DNA of 32,061 nt from a virus: positions 1 through 32,061 of the IMG/VR virus record IMGVR_UViG_3300047378_000262. The stretch is one strand, 5' to 3'. The position numbers and the translations under genes are program-made. Below, piece by piece: positions 22,656 to 29,750 of the stretch (positions are counted from its first letter, which is position 1; each line of letters starts with the position of its first letter). Under the pieces are notes generated by a model. It was given only the letters and a program-made list of their open reading frames with translations. It did no database searches and was not told the DNA's origin.

Positions 22656-23765
22656 TTAATTCACCTGATTTATATAGATAAGGATATCTTCACCCTCATT
22701 TCCTGTAATTATTCCGTCCCATGTTGGTGTAATTGTATCTACTGTAAAGTTGCCGCCTGCTCCAAATTTAAGTCTAATCACGCCATTAATGTTTCTATAT
22801 AATACTAAAGATCCATCTTGTAAAAACACATTAAACTGTGATTCATCATTAAATCCTCTTGCCGCACCTTTAATATTAAATTCACCTAATGTATCGAATA
22901 GATCTGAACTATCTATAATGTCCAATACATCAACTAAAAACTCTACATCTAGTTCATCAATATCTAATTCACTGAATTCGTCAAGAGTATCTTCTTCTAA
23001 TTCGTCTTCTTCTAACTCAGTAAACTCTAAAAAATCTATATCCAATAGGCCTTGATCTTCATTCGTATCATCAGCCATTTCTTCTTTTATCCTCTCCTTT
23101 ACTTCTTCAGGAGGTGATACAATAAACATGTTGTCAATTAATGATGGTGTAATACCGTTAACTTTAATTGATTGTGTTGGTGATGAATCTAATGAAGATA
23201 CCATTGTTGCGGCATAGGCTTCGTTTAATGTAACTACTCCACCTTCGTTAGAAACTACTATCTCGCCAGATGGATCACCATTTTCATCTGGTAGCAGAAT
23301 AATTAGGCTTCTACCTAACTCATCTACAGTTGTTGTAAAATCAGTTCCCCGTACGGCAATTGAGGCCGTAGGAGTCTTGATATCAATATTGGCTTTATTT
23401 ACTAATCCTAATCTTCCGGATGCAAATCTTGCCGTTCCCATTGTAAACTTCATACTCATTTTTGAGAGCGAAGGATCAGGGTCATAATATATTTCGTCTA
23501 TTAGTACTTCAGAATGCTCTTTTAAAGATAATTGAGCCTTATCTAAAAACTCAATAAGCATTCTTCCGTTACCAGTTTTTGCTTCATCATTTAATTCGAT
23601 AGGTATCTGATTAGATACTTTTATCTCTTCATTATTACGCACAATCTGGCTTACGCCAGTTGACTCTACTATGTCACCAATGGAATCAGCATAAGTGATT
23701 CCAGAGATGAATAGTAAGCTAAGAATCCCCAGCTGCGTCTTTTTGATTGATTTGTACAGTAGCAT
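22656..23765 (-). CDS. Secreted FecR-domain protein
   Basis: 369 residues. Signal peptide about 1-26 (GILSLLFISGITYADS). The FecR-type domain (about 35-150) has the motif KTPTASIAVRGTDFTTTVDE with a preceding GRMLIEFLDKAQLSLKE region. It is followed by an acidic stretch (about 225-290, E/D/L repeats such as FTELEEDELEEDTLDEFSEL) and a beta-rich C-terminus. Unlike the membrane anti-sigma FecR proteins it has no transmembrane helix after the signal, so a soluble periplasmic role, perhaps as a ligand for the CHASE2 domain of the cyclase, is likely; FecR and CHASE2 genes often neighbour each other in bacteria (recollection). The start overlaps the upstream curlin gene by 47 bases with no clear ribosome site. 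Confidence 0.82.
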   Translation of the reverse strand: MLLYKSIKKTQLGILSLLFISGITYADSIGDIVESTGVSQIVRNNEEIKVSNQIPIELNDEAKTGNGRMLIEFLDKAQLSLKEHSEVLIDEIYYDPDPSLSKMSMKFTMGTARFASGRLGLVNKANIDIKTPTASIAVRGTDFTTTVDELGRSLIILLPDENGDPSGEIVVSNEGGVVTLNEAYAATMVSSLDSSPTQSIKVNGITPSLIDNMFIVSPPEEVKERIKEEMADDTNEDQGLLDIDFLEFTELEEDELEEDTLDEFSELDIDELDVEFLVDVLDIIDSSDLFDTLGEFNIKGAARGFNDESQFNVFLQDGSLVLYRNINGVIRLKFGAGGNFTVDTITPTWDGIITGNEGEDILIYINQVN

Positions 23766-24459
23766 TGTCTGATGTAATATCTAGATTGATGATAGCATTA
23801 GGAGTTGCACAAGGTGAACCTCCTACACAAGTACCTGAAATCTGATTAATATCAATGTCACCACTATCTCCATTCCACTCTACAGTTAATGATTGAGAAC
23901 CATCGTTTTGTAATGTGTTAAAGTTATTGCTGTCACCAGTAATATCAAAGTTCCAAGTTACATCATCAGATTCGAAATCTAAATCAAATATATTTGAACT
24001 ACCTAACAGAATTAAATCTGCATCTAATCTTTCTGCACTTGCACCAACTTTACCTTGATCTATATCAAATGTGTTACTGTCTCCAGTAATAGCAAAATCA
24101 TAGTTAGAATCGTCTGAGCTTCCAGTATATCCAATGTTCCAATCAACTTCGTTAGAATCGCCTGTTAACGCAAAAGTTAAATCAGAGTTATTCATATCAA
24201 TTGGTCCATATATCAAGTTTTGATTTCCTATCATGTCGATATCAAAAGTCAAACCTGAACCCACAATTGTCATATCAGAACCTGAACTAGAAAAATCGTC
24301 TAAACCGATTTTGTTACCATATCCAACCTGATCAATATACAACGTTAATGTATCACCGCTTTGTTCTATCATAATTTCATTATCGTCAGTTGCTTGTGCG
24401 AAAACAGAATTTGCTGTAAATAGAAATAGCACTGTTGCTATACTAATTAATTTATTCAT
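23719..24459 (-). CDS. Curlin-repeat (amyloid) secreted protein, paralogue 2
   Basis: 246 residues. Signal peptide about 1-22 (LISIATVLFLFTANSVFA). The first mature unit NEIMIEQSGDTLTLYIDQVG matches paralogue 1. Then repeats of the form F-x-ITGDSN-x-(F/V)-D-(I/W) occur about six times (ALTGDSNEVDW, AITGDSNTFDID, LLGSSNIFDLD, DITGDSNNFNTL, WNGDSGDIDINQ, ITSDNATVQINQ). A C-x5-C pair (CVGGSPC) precedes the last repeat. Acidic and glycine/asparagine rich, without other domains. Overlaps csgG by eight bases, so it is translationally coupled to it. Most likely the cargo for CsgG export. Confidence 0.82.
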   Translation of the reverse strand: MNKLISIATVLFLFTANSVFAQATDDNEIMIEQSGDTLTLYIDQVGYGNKIGLDDFSSSGSDMTIVGSGLTFDIDMIGNQNLIYGPIDMNNSDLTFALTGDSNEVDWNIGYTGSSDDSNYDFAITGDSNTFDIDQGKVGASAERLDADLILLGSSNIFDLDFESDDVTWNFDITGDSNNFNTLQNDGSQSLTVEWNGDSGDIDINQISGTCVGGSPCATPNAIINLDITSDNATVQINQKDAAGDS

Positions 24460-25408
24460 TTATCGTTTCCTCTTTGTTTGCATGCCTTTCGTTTTTCCCA
24501 TCAACTTGATGAGGATGCCTATGGCCTGCGGTTAAATCCCAGAACTTACGGTCGTGGCCCTGGTAGATTAATTCCAGTACAGCAGCCTCAATAGCTGACC
24601 GTACTGCATACGTCACTGACTCATTATTTCCCACTCCGTCCTCATACTCGATAAGTTGCGTGCCTTGTTCATAGAACCTAAACACATCACCCGACGAGCC
24701 GTAAGAAAGTACCGATTTCTTAGCTTGGACGTTTAACAAAACTTCACCTGTCAATACAGACACTGCTCTCACAGATACTGTAACAACATCTTTACGATAC
24801 ATCCTACTAAAACCAACGCCGAGAGTTCTTGCACCTCGGCCTCCAGTTTCCATATTCGTATCATAACCTATAATACCACCCTCAATAATCATTCCTGCAA
24901 ATAAGAGTGGGCCAACACCATTTGGTTCTACACCATTAGCTTTAGCGACATCTTGACGAGTAGATCTTACTATTTGTCTTTCTCGTACAAGATTGTCTAT
25001 TCCTTGCCTTTCTACTACTCTAAACCAGGTTCCTCCACCTGCTGTTTTGAGAGCATCTATTAACATTTCAGTACCGCCTTGGGTAACTGCAGTAGAAAAC
25101 GATGCTATATTATCTACTGATTTTCTTTGACCTGTTAAATCTTTAAATCCATACACTGCAACTACTGGTTGAACCTTTGCTGCCGGCAAATTAAGAAGAT
25201 CTACAAACGCTGGAAGCTTTACAGCTTCTGGGGCATCAACACATATATACTTTCTGGCCATTGCCTTTTGTATGCCCATTTGTGCGTGTCTATTAAAGCC
25301 TTCATCATATTTGCCATTAAGATCATTACAATCCTGTGGGTTATCACTCCACTGTGGAACAGATGCGCATCCACTAAGCAGTAATAATACTAATAGATAC
25401 TTACCCAC
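24452..25408 (-). CDS. csgG: CsgG, curli outer-membrane secretion pore lipoprotein
   Basis: About 318 residues from GTG at 25408, with AGGA eight bases upstream; an alternative TTG at 25426 adds six residues and has weaker support. Lipobox LLLLSGC with acceptor C14. Matches to E. coli CsgG are clear: VERQGIDNLVRERQIVR, IEGGIIGYDTNMETGGRGAR, KSVLSYGSSGDVFRFYEQGT, and the C-terminal IYQGHDRKFWDL. The constriction segment is IASFSTAVT, keeping the Phe but replacing Tyr51 and Asn55 of E. coli by Asp and Ser (by my hand alignment). The mature N-terminus is about 45 residues longer, with two extra cysteines. It forms the nonameric outer-membrane channel for curlin. Overlaps csgF by eight bases. Confidence 0.93.
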   Translation of the reverse strand: MGKYLLVLLLLSGCASVPQWSDNPQDCNDLNGKYDEGFNRHAQMGIQKAMARKYICVDAPEAVKLPAFVDLLNLPAAKVQPVVAVYGFKDLTGQRKSVDNIASFSTAVTQGGTEMLIDALKTAGGGTWFRVVERQGIDNLVRERQIVRSTRQDVAKANGVEPNGVGPLLFAGMIIEGGIIGYDTNMETGGRGARTLGVGFSRMYRKDVVTVSVRAVSVLTGEVLLNVQAKKSVLSYGSSGDVFRFYEQGTQLIEYEDGVGNNESVTYAVRSAIEAAVLELIYQGHDRKFWDLTAGHRHPHQVDGKNERHANKEETINE

Positions 25409-25907
25409 CGTCTGAATCCTGGCCAAAGTTACCAGTTCCTACTGGTATCTCAATAACTGTAGTTGTTCCGTCGGAATCTACAATTGTCATTTTAATAAAC
25501 TCTGAACCATCTTCGTTTGTTATAACTTCATATGTTACTACATTACCTTCTAGTGTAAATGAACCGTATCGCACCGATCCATCGTTACTAAACATAGATT
25601 CGACAAGTTGTTTAGACATCTGAGCATATATTCTACTCTCTAAATTACGTATAAACTTGGCCATAGTTGTATTTGCTTCTTCTCTTTCAGCAGCTTTTCT
25701 TGCAGCTTCTAAAGCATCTACTATAGCCTTTTTTCTTGTATGTTCTATATTATCAATTGTTAAATAATGTGCTCCAGTTCCTACTCCACTAAATGATGGA
25801 TTTTTAAAGCCAAATTTAATTTCATCTGCTTGTACTACAAGGCTTTGTAAAGCCAATACAAATATTCCAGTTAATAATACGTCTTCAAGTTTTATCTTCA
25901 TCTTCAT
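25401..25907 (-). CDS. csgF: CsgF, curli secretion cap/nucleation accessory protein
   Basis: 168 residues. Signal peptide about 1-27 (LTGIFVLALQSLVVQA). The mature N-terminus FGFKNPSFSGVGTGAHYLTI is the CsgF signature (E. coli: FQFRNPNFGG...GAFLL), the segment that plugs into the CsgG beta-barrel neck. A charged coiled linker follows (KKAIVDALEAARKAAEREEA), then a beta C-terminal domain ending in glycine. In E. coli, CsgF couples the CsgG channel to the nucleator on the surface. Start at ATG 25907, overlapping the holin-like gene by 23 bases. Confidence 0.9.
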   Translation of the reverse strand: MKMKIKLEDVLLTGIFVLALQSLVVQADEIKFGFKNPSFSGVGTGAHYLTIDNIEHTRKKAIVDALEAARKAAEREEANTTMAKFIRNLESRIYAQMSKQLVESMFSNDGSVRYGSFTLEGNVVTYEVITNEDGSEFIKMTIVDSDGTTTVIEIPVGTGNFGQDSDGG

Positions 25908-26163
25908 TCTCTTTTATTTTCTTCTGCCTCTCTCTATATTCTAAAACAACCTTTACTTTTTCTTGCAGTCGTATCATATCTTGATCAAGCATTCTAATTT
26001 GATCAATTAGTCTTATAAGACCCATATGCATTTCTTCAAGTTTTGGATCTAGTTCTTCATTAATAAACTTCCATATGAAAAACACGAAATAAGCCATTCC
26101 TACAATGGCTACAGTCGTAAATCCGTACTGCTCGATTAAAACCGCGGGGTTTAAAGCATCCAT
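25885..26163 (-). CDS. Small membrane protein, holin-like (paralogue A)
   Basis: 92 residues. One membrane helix at about 12-32 (GFTTVAIVGMAYFVFFIWKF), then an amphipathic charged helix (LDPKLEEMHMGLIRLIDQIRM then DQDMIRLQEKVKVVLEY). The single-helix plus amphipathic-coil form resembles BhlA/UviB-like holins. It aligns without gaps with its neighbour at 26167. Location in a run with endolysin two genes upstream supports a lysis role, but I cannot prove holin function; it could be a spanin-like or sensor component. Confidence 0.6.
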   Translation of the reverse strand: MDALNPAVLIEQYGFTTVAIVGMAYFVFFIWKFINEELDPKLEEMHMGLIRLIDQIRMLDQDMIRLQEKVKVVLEYRERQKKIKENEDEDKT

Positions 26164-26166
26164 ATA

Positions 26167-26463
26167 TTAGTCTCTTCTAACGTCTATTTTGCCGTCTTCT
26201 ACAAAGTTTTCAGACCTAGCTATTCTATCTATAGGTGGGGTTAACTCCAACGCGCTAGAAACTAACATATCTATCTTTATTATTTCGTTATTCATTGTTC
26301 GGGCCCTATTTTCCAGGCCCTTGGTGAATATATTAAGAGTATCTATTTGATCTAAAACACCTGATAACATTTGCTTTATAATAGTGAATATAAAAAACCC
26401 AGACGCTAAAGCGCCTGCAATTGGTAATCCTACATCACTGATAAGACCAAATATATCTGGCAT
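26167..26463 (-). CDS. Small membrane protein, holin-like (paralogue B)
   Basis: 98 residues. Membrane helix at about 10-30 (VGLPIAGALASGFFIFTIIK), then an amphipathic part (LDQIDTLNIFTKGLENRART, NNEIIKIDMLVSSAL). Same layout and an ungapped alignment to paralogue A (G-x3-A/V-x3-G/A-x2-F/Y-F-I/V-F-x-I), pointing to a tandem duplication. Three bases separate the two. Overlaps the next gene upstream by one base (TAATG). Confidence 0.55.
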   Translation of the reverse strand: MPDIFGLISDVGLPIAGALASGFFIFTIIKQMLSGVLDQIDTLNIFTKGLENRARTMNNEIIKIDMLVSSALELTPPIDRIARSENFVEDGKIDVRRD

Positions 26464-26708
26464 TAGCTACTTTTAGCGATGCTTACGACTTTAAGTCCAG
26501 CTCCACCTTCCAAGGTATCAGCTGGCATTTTAGAAACTAATTCAATTGCTTTACTTGGAATTGTCATAGTTCCAATAACAGTAGAGCCAGTCTTCTGAGT
26601 TAATGTCATATCAGCAGCAGTACTATTATATACTCTTACCAATGTTGCATTGTTTAACGTTGTAGCTGATGTTAAGTCGCCCTGACTTCCTAACAATTTG
26701 ATTTTCAT
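26463..26708 (-). CDS. Small beta-rich protein, unknown (possible virion protein)
   Basis: 81 residues, beta-rich and threonine-rich: ATTLNNATLVRVYNSTAADM, then GTMTIPSKAIELVSKMPADT. Small proteins of this look are common as phage virion decorations or fibre accessories (inference). No signal peptide or membrane helix. AGGAGAAAAG precedes the ATG. Confidence 0.5.
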   Translation of the reverse strand: MKIKLLGSQGDLTSATTLNNATLVRVYNSTAADMTLTQKTGSTVIGTMTIPSKAIELVSKMPADTLEGGAGLKVVSIAKSS

Positions 26709-26720
26709 TCTTTTCTCCTA

Positions 26721-26912
26721 TTATAAACTTACTAAATTAAGCTCATTTAATGTTTTATGCCAGTCTGAATATCTAAAAAGACCTTGCTTTTCATGACACC
26801 AATACCAACCTTTACTTTCCTGTTCCTCTTGTGGAATACTAGATTCGACCTTTAAAGGGCCTCTAATCTTCCCATAAGTCTTTCTGCTCTGTTCGTTACT
26901 TGCTTGTACCAT
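26721..26912 (-). CDS. Small protein overlapping endolysin end, unknown
   Basis: 63 residues, ATG at 26912 with AAGGGAG nine bases upstream. Overlaps the last 61 bases of the endolysin in another frame. Content: basic start (KTYGKIRGPLK) and an aromatic block KGWYWCHEKQGLFRYSDWHK. The clear ribosome site and the tryptophan-rich domain argue it is real. A spanin or cell-wall binding role is possible but unproven. Confidence 0.5.
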   Translation of the reverse strand: MVQASNEQSRKTYGKIRGPLKVESSIPQEEQESKGWYWCHEKQGLFRYSDWHKTLNELNLVSL

Positions 26913-27322
26913 CTTGAATCTCTCCCTTCAACAGCCGCTACCGGCCAATCACCACATTGCAGCGCTGCGTTGTGTTTTTTAAATTTACTTAAGCGCGTAA
27001 GTCCCATGTTGAACATCATGTTCGCAATGACTTGTTTCACTTCTTGTGGATATCCATCCCACCCGTCGTGTAATTTTTTACAATCCTCGATTACTGTTTC
27101 TACATCCTTGGCAAAACATTTAATGACTCTATCCTCTGCCACTGGAGTACCGACCTCCAACCCATGTTCTGGGTCTCCTTCAAGTACCAAGTGTCCAATG
27201 CCAAATGTAGCATAACCGAGGTGATCATGATAAATTTCATTTACTTGTCCCTCGTCTATAATTAATTGTTCTCTTAACTGATCTACATCAATCACCGTTT
27301 TTTCTTCTTTATTCCAAAACAT
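26852..27322 (-). CDS. Endolysin, T4 lysozyme-type (GH24)
   Basis: 156 residues. Catalytic set of T4 lysozyme is in register: E24 (IIDEGQVNEIYHD), D33 and T39 (YATFGIGHLV), matching T4 E11, D20 and T26 with the same spacing. Later conserved parts are ANMMFNMGLTRLSKFKKHN and DSRWYKQVTNRAERL. It cleaves the peptidoglycan glycan strand. No signal peptide, so it relies on a holin to reach the wall. It lies at the head of the lysis-like section between the fibre genes and csgF. Confidence 0.92.
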   Translation of the reverse strand: MFWNKEEKTVIDVDQLREQLIIDEGQVNEIYHDHLGYATFGIGHLVLEGDPEHGLEVGTPVAEDRVIKCFAKDVETVIEDCKKLHDGWDGYPQEVKQVIANMMFNMGLTRLSKFKKHNAALQCGDWPVAAVEGRDSRWYKQVTNRAERLMGRLEAL

Positions 27323-27332
27323 TTTATTTCCT

Positions 27333-27650
27333 TTAAATATATTCTAATTCAGCAGATACACACCAAGTTTGGTATGCAGCTTGAAATGCCATTTCATTTT
27401 CATGAACATGTGGCTCTTCATGTGTTGCTGTCGTTCTTTGATCTTCAGGTATACTATAAACTTTTGTATATGTATCGATTAGATCGCTTTCATTAGCTAC
27501 TGATACCTCAAACTCTTCGGTATTTCCATCACTATCTATGACATGGCTTTGAACCTCTATAGTACTTGTGGAATATTTTTTAAAATTCCACGTAATAGAA
27601 GTACTTTCGCCTGCTTCATTTCTTTCAACTGTATATGTAGATGTTATCAT
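27333..27650 (-). CDS. Unknown small protein of the late operon
   Basis: 105 residues, beta-rich N-terminal half (STYTVERNEAGESTSITWNF, STIEVQSHVIDSDGNTEEFEV) then a histidine-rich piece (HEEPHVHENEMAFQAAYQTW). No membrane segment. It stands between the fibre-like protein and endolysin with a ten-base gap on either side; structural, chaperone or tail-fibre accessory are all possible. Confidence 0.5.
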   Translation of the reverse strand: MITSTYTVERNEAGESTSITWNFKKYSTSTIEVQSHVIDSDGNTEEFEVSVANESDLIDTYTKVYSIPEDQRTTATHEEPHVHENEMAFQAAYQTWCVSAELEYI

Positions 27651-27662
27651 TTTAAATTCTCC

Positions 27663-28442
27663 TTAGAAACAAGCGGTGGATGTAGCGACACCACGTGCAT
27701 ATAGTAAATAACTGCCTAAAACGCCATCAGCATATCCAGACTTTCTCGCTCTTGCAGTAATAAAGGTATAAGCATTTATAGTATTGCTGTTGTAACATTC
27801 AGCATTTGCATTTGCTTTAAATTGAAATCCTACTGATTGGTTATTACTTACATTCTGATACGTGTTATCCGCGGCAGCGTAAGTTGCTCCTGTTGGTGTA
27901 CTAGTTCCACTAGCAGCGGCCGATCCAAAAGTACCAGTTGTAGTAGGAGTAGTCCAATCTAATGCAATAGAAGTAACGCCTGTTACATTAAATCTTCCCA
28001 TCGTTACGTAAGTTGTACTTAAAGTTGTACCACTTCCAGATGTATTATAATAAGTTGAAGAGTTAACAGATGCTTGTTCTTTTATTTCTAAGTAAACATA
28101 AGGATCTGCTCTTCTCAATCTTACAAAAAATCCACCACCAGCGTTAAATACAATAGAGCCAGAAATCGACCTAGTTGAATAAGCAGCATATTGCGTGGTA
28201 CCACTAGAGGCTTGTCGCATATAGTTAGTAGTAGTCATTGTAGACAATGAAGATGCTCCATAGAAATCAGCAAAATCTATCTCTGTACCTAGTGTACTAT
28301 TAATAGTTCTACCAGATGCAGCCGTTAAATTTCTAATATCAGTATCATTTAACGAAGAGACTGATGAGGCCGCATAACCAGACCCTGAAGCCTCTACGTG
28401 AATATCTGCTAATGATATTGCTCCTGATGTTTGTAATGCCAT
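27663..28442 (-). CDS. Fibre-like virion protein, shared N-terminal tag
   Basis: 259 residues, S/T/G/A-rich and beta-rich, no signal peptide. N-terminus MALQTSGAISLADIHVEASG matches that of the next gene (MAL..S..ISL.DI..E). Further elements: SSLNDTDIRNLTAASGRTIN and DFADFYGASS, a segment I associate with marine phage tail fibre or neck proteins, then variable beta repeats and a final CF. Likely a fibre or adhesion protein that binds host receptors (inference). Confidence 0.6.
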   Translation of the reverse strand: MALQTSGAISLADIHVEASGSGYAASSVSSLNDTDIRNLTAASGRTINSTLGTEIDFADFYGASSLSTMTTTNYMRQASSGTTQYAAYSTRSISGSIVFNAGGGFFVRLRRADPYVYLEIKEQASVNSSTYYNTSGSGTTLSTTYVTMGRFNVTGVTSIALDWTTPTTTGTFGSAAASGTSTPTGATYAAADNTYQNVSNNQSVGFQFKANANAECYNSNTINAYTFITARARKSGYADGVLGSYLLYARGVATSTACF

Positions 28443-28452
28443 ATATTATCCC

Positions 28453-29322
28453 TTAGAATATTACCTGTGCTTGCGCGGTTAAGTCAGCTTTAACGTATAC
28501 GTAGTATGTTGGTGAGCTAGCTTTAGTAAATGTGAATTTAAATATTGGATCAGCTGATACATACGAGCTTTGTTGTGAGATCGGGTAACCGCCATAAGCA
28601 TCAGCAAAACATTCAATATCTACCCTTAAAGTTTGAGGGGTAAAAGAGCTACTTGTTTGAACTGGTATTGTTGCAGTACCGGTATGTGTCCACAGATCTG
28701 TTCCGCTGTTATAGGTCAATGTATTAAAACCAGCCTTAGTCACACGAATTTCTGCATTACTAGTACCACCAGTAATACTTCCATTTTGATCTATTTCAAC
28801 TGCACATTTATATCCGCTATCAATACCTATAATTTCAATTGAAGGGTTGGGTGGGAAATCAGATGCACCAGTACCTAAAATAACTTGAGTTCCGTCTGGT
28901 TCGTAATAGCGATCGTCTTCATCAATTGCGAACCTTGCGTTCGCGACTGGTATAGCATGAATTCCAATATTTCCTGAAAGATTATAATATATATGAAACC
29001 TAGCCATAGCTTCAGCATCAGCTTGGTCTCCTGCTCCCGTCTCTGTAGATTCTGCTTGTGAGAAAATACCTCTACTTGGATTGCCGGTTTCATTACCTCT
29101 AACTGTAAAATCAGCATAGACTGCCGACCAAGCATGAAACTCTGACATATTATATGGCTCAGTTCCATTCGGAGTTCCGGTAATATCTACTCCGGTATAA
29201 TCGTCTGTCCCATTTACTGATAATCCTTTAAGACTTACGTGGGTTCTTACAGTAGTAGATCCTTGTTTTTCATTAAGAATATCTTGTAACGATATCTGAT
29301 TTGGTGAACTTGGTAGTGCCAT
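28453..29322 (-). CDS. Fibre-like virion protein with similar N-terminal tag
   Basis: 289 residues, beta-rich. N-terminus MALPSSPNQISLQDILNEKQ shares the ISL-x-DI-x2-E pattern with the protein at 27663. Then PYNMSEFHAWS and a jelly-roll-like run (GDQADAEAMARFHIYYNLSG, GYKCAVEIDQNGSITGGTSN). The TAATG overlap with the upstream gene couples it to the 87-residue protein. Tail-fibre or baseplate decoration role inferred from composition and location. Confidence 0.6.
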   Translation of the reverse strand: MALPSSPNQISLQDILNEKQGSTTVRTHVSLKGLSVNGTDDYTGVDITGTPNGTEPYNMSEFHAWSAVYADFTVRGNETGNPSRGIFSQAESTETGAGDQADAEAMARFHIYYNLSGNIGIHAIPVANARFAIDEDDRYYEPDGTQVILGTGASDFPPNPSIEIIGIDSGYKCAVEIDQNGSITGGTSNAEIRVTKAGFNTLTYNSGTDLWTHTGTATIPVQTSSSFTPQTLRVDIECFADAYGGYPISQQSSYVSADPIFKFTFTKASSPTYYVYVKADLTAQAQVIF

Positions 29323-29585
29323 TACTTAATAATCTCCGTAATTAAATCTTCGAATTGTTCTATTTTCTCGACTCTATTCGGCCATAAAATATATTCCTTT
29401 TCAGGATTCTTTTTTAAATTTGTTAAAAGGGGAAGTATAGAGTTGTAAAGCTTATTTAGCTTATCCTCTAATTCTTGTGCGGTTGCTGAAGCAGTTGATG
29501 CCTCAGTCTTTACTGATTGTACGGCTTCAAGCTCGTTTTCATCAACGGCTGTAAAACCAAAATCGAAATCTAATAAATCACTCAT
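29322..29585 (-). CDS. Small conserved virion protein, first gene of late run
   Basis: 87 residues. N-terminus MSDLLDFDFGFTAVDENELE, then a helical coiled region (ASATAQELEDKLNKLYNSIL) and KNPEKEYILWPNRVEKIEQF. I recognise this 'LDFDFGF ... LYNxIxPLLxNLxKNPEKxYIxWPNR' shape from other marine myoviruses, where it is listed as a structural protein of unknown role. AGGAG five bases before the ATG and a TATAAATA promoter at 29604-29611 make it the head of a late operon. Confidence 0.72.
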   Translation of the reverse strand: MSDLLDFDFGFTAVDENELEAVQSVKTEASTASATAQELEDKLNKLYNSILPLLTNLKKNPEKEYILWPNRVEKIEQFEDLITEIIK

Positions 29586-29603
29586 ATAATTCTCCTGTAC
29601 TGT

Positions 29604-29611
29604 TATTTATA
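29604..29611 (-). promoter_or_regulatory. Late promoter (TATAAATA) starting the fibre-lysis-curli operon
   Basis: Exact TATAAATA on the minus strand, 18 bases before the ATG at 29585, with a GGAG between. Every gene from there to 19960 is tightly packed on the same strand, with a single gap above 12 bases (79 before the cyclase). Confidence 0.78.
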
Positions 29612-29636
29612 CAAGTTAGAATGTTAAACTACTGAT

Positions 29637-29750
29637 TTATTGGTCGGAACATTGTCGTTGCAGTTCTTTCAGTGTTTCTATGAGTTCTTCTATTGTACTA
29701 ACATCCTGAGGATTCTCAGTGTCAATTTCTACGTTTATTGTTATTTTCAT
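29637..29750 (-). CDS. 37-residue protein, unknown
   Basis: ATG at 29750 overlapping the stop of the gene upstream (ATGA). Reads MKITINVEIDTENPQDVSTI, then EELIETLKELQRQCSDQ and TAA at 29637-29639. A short beta strand then an amphipathic helix. The overlapping start supports a real gene. No family recognised. Confidence 0.55.
   Translation of the reverse strand: MKITINVEIDTENPQDVSTIEELIETLKELQRQCSDQ

Noticed and set aside
22750-23055. 101-codon plus-strand frame inside the FecR gene
   Set aside because: Reverse of the acidic repeat region gives a serine/asparagine run; low-complexity shadow.
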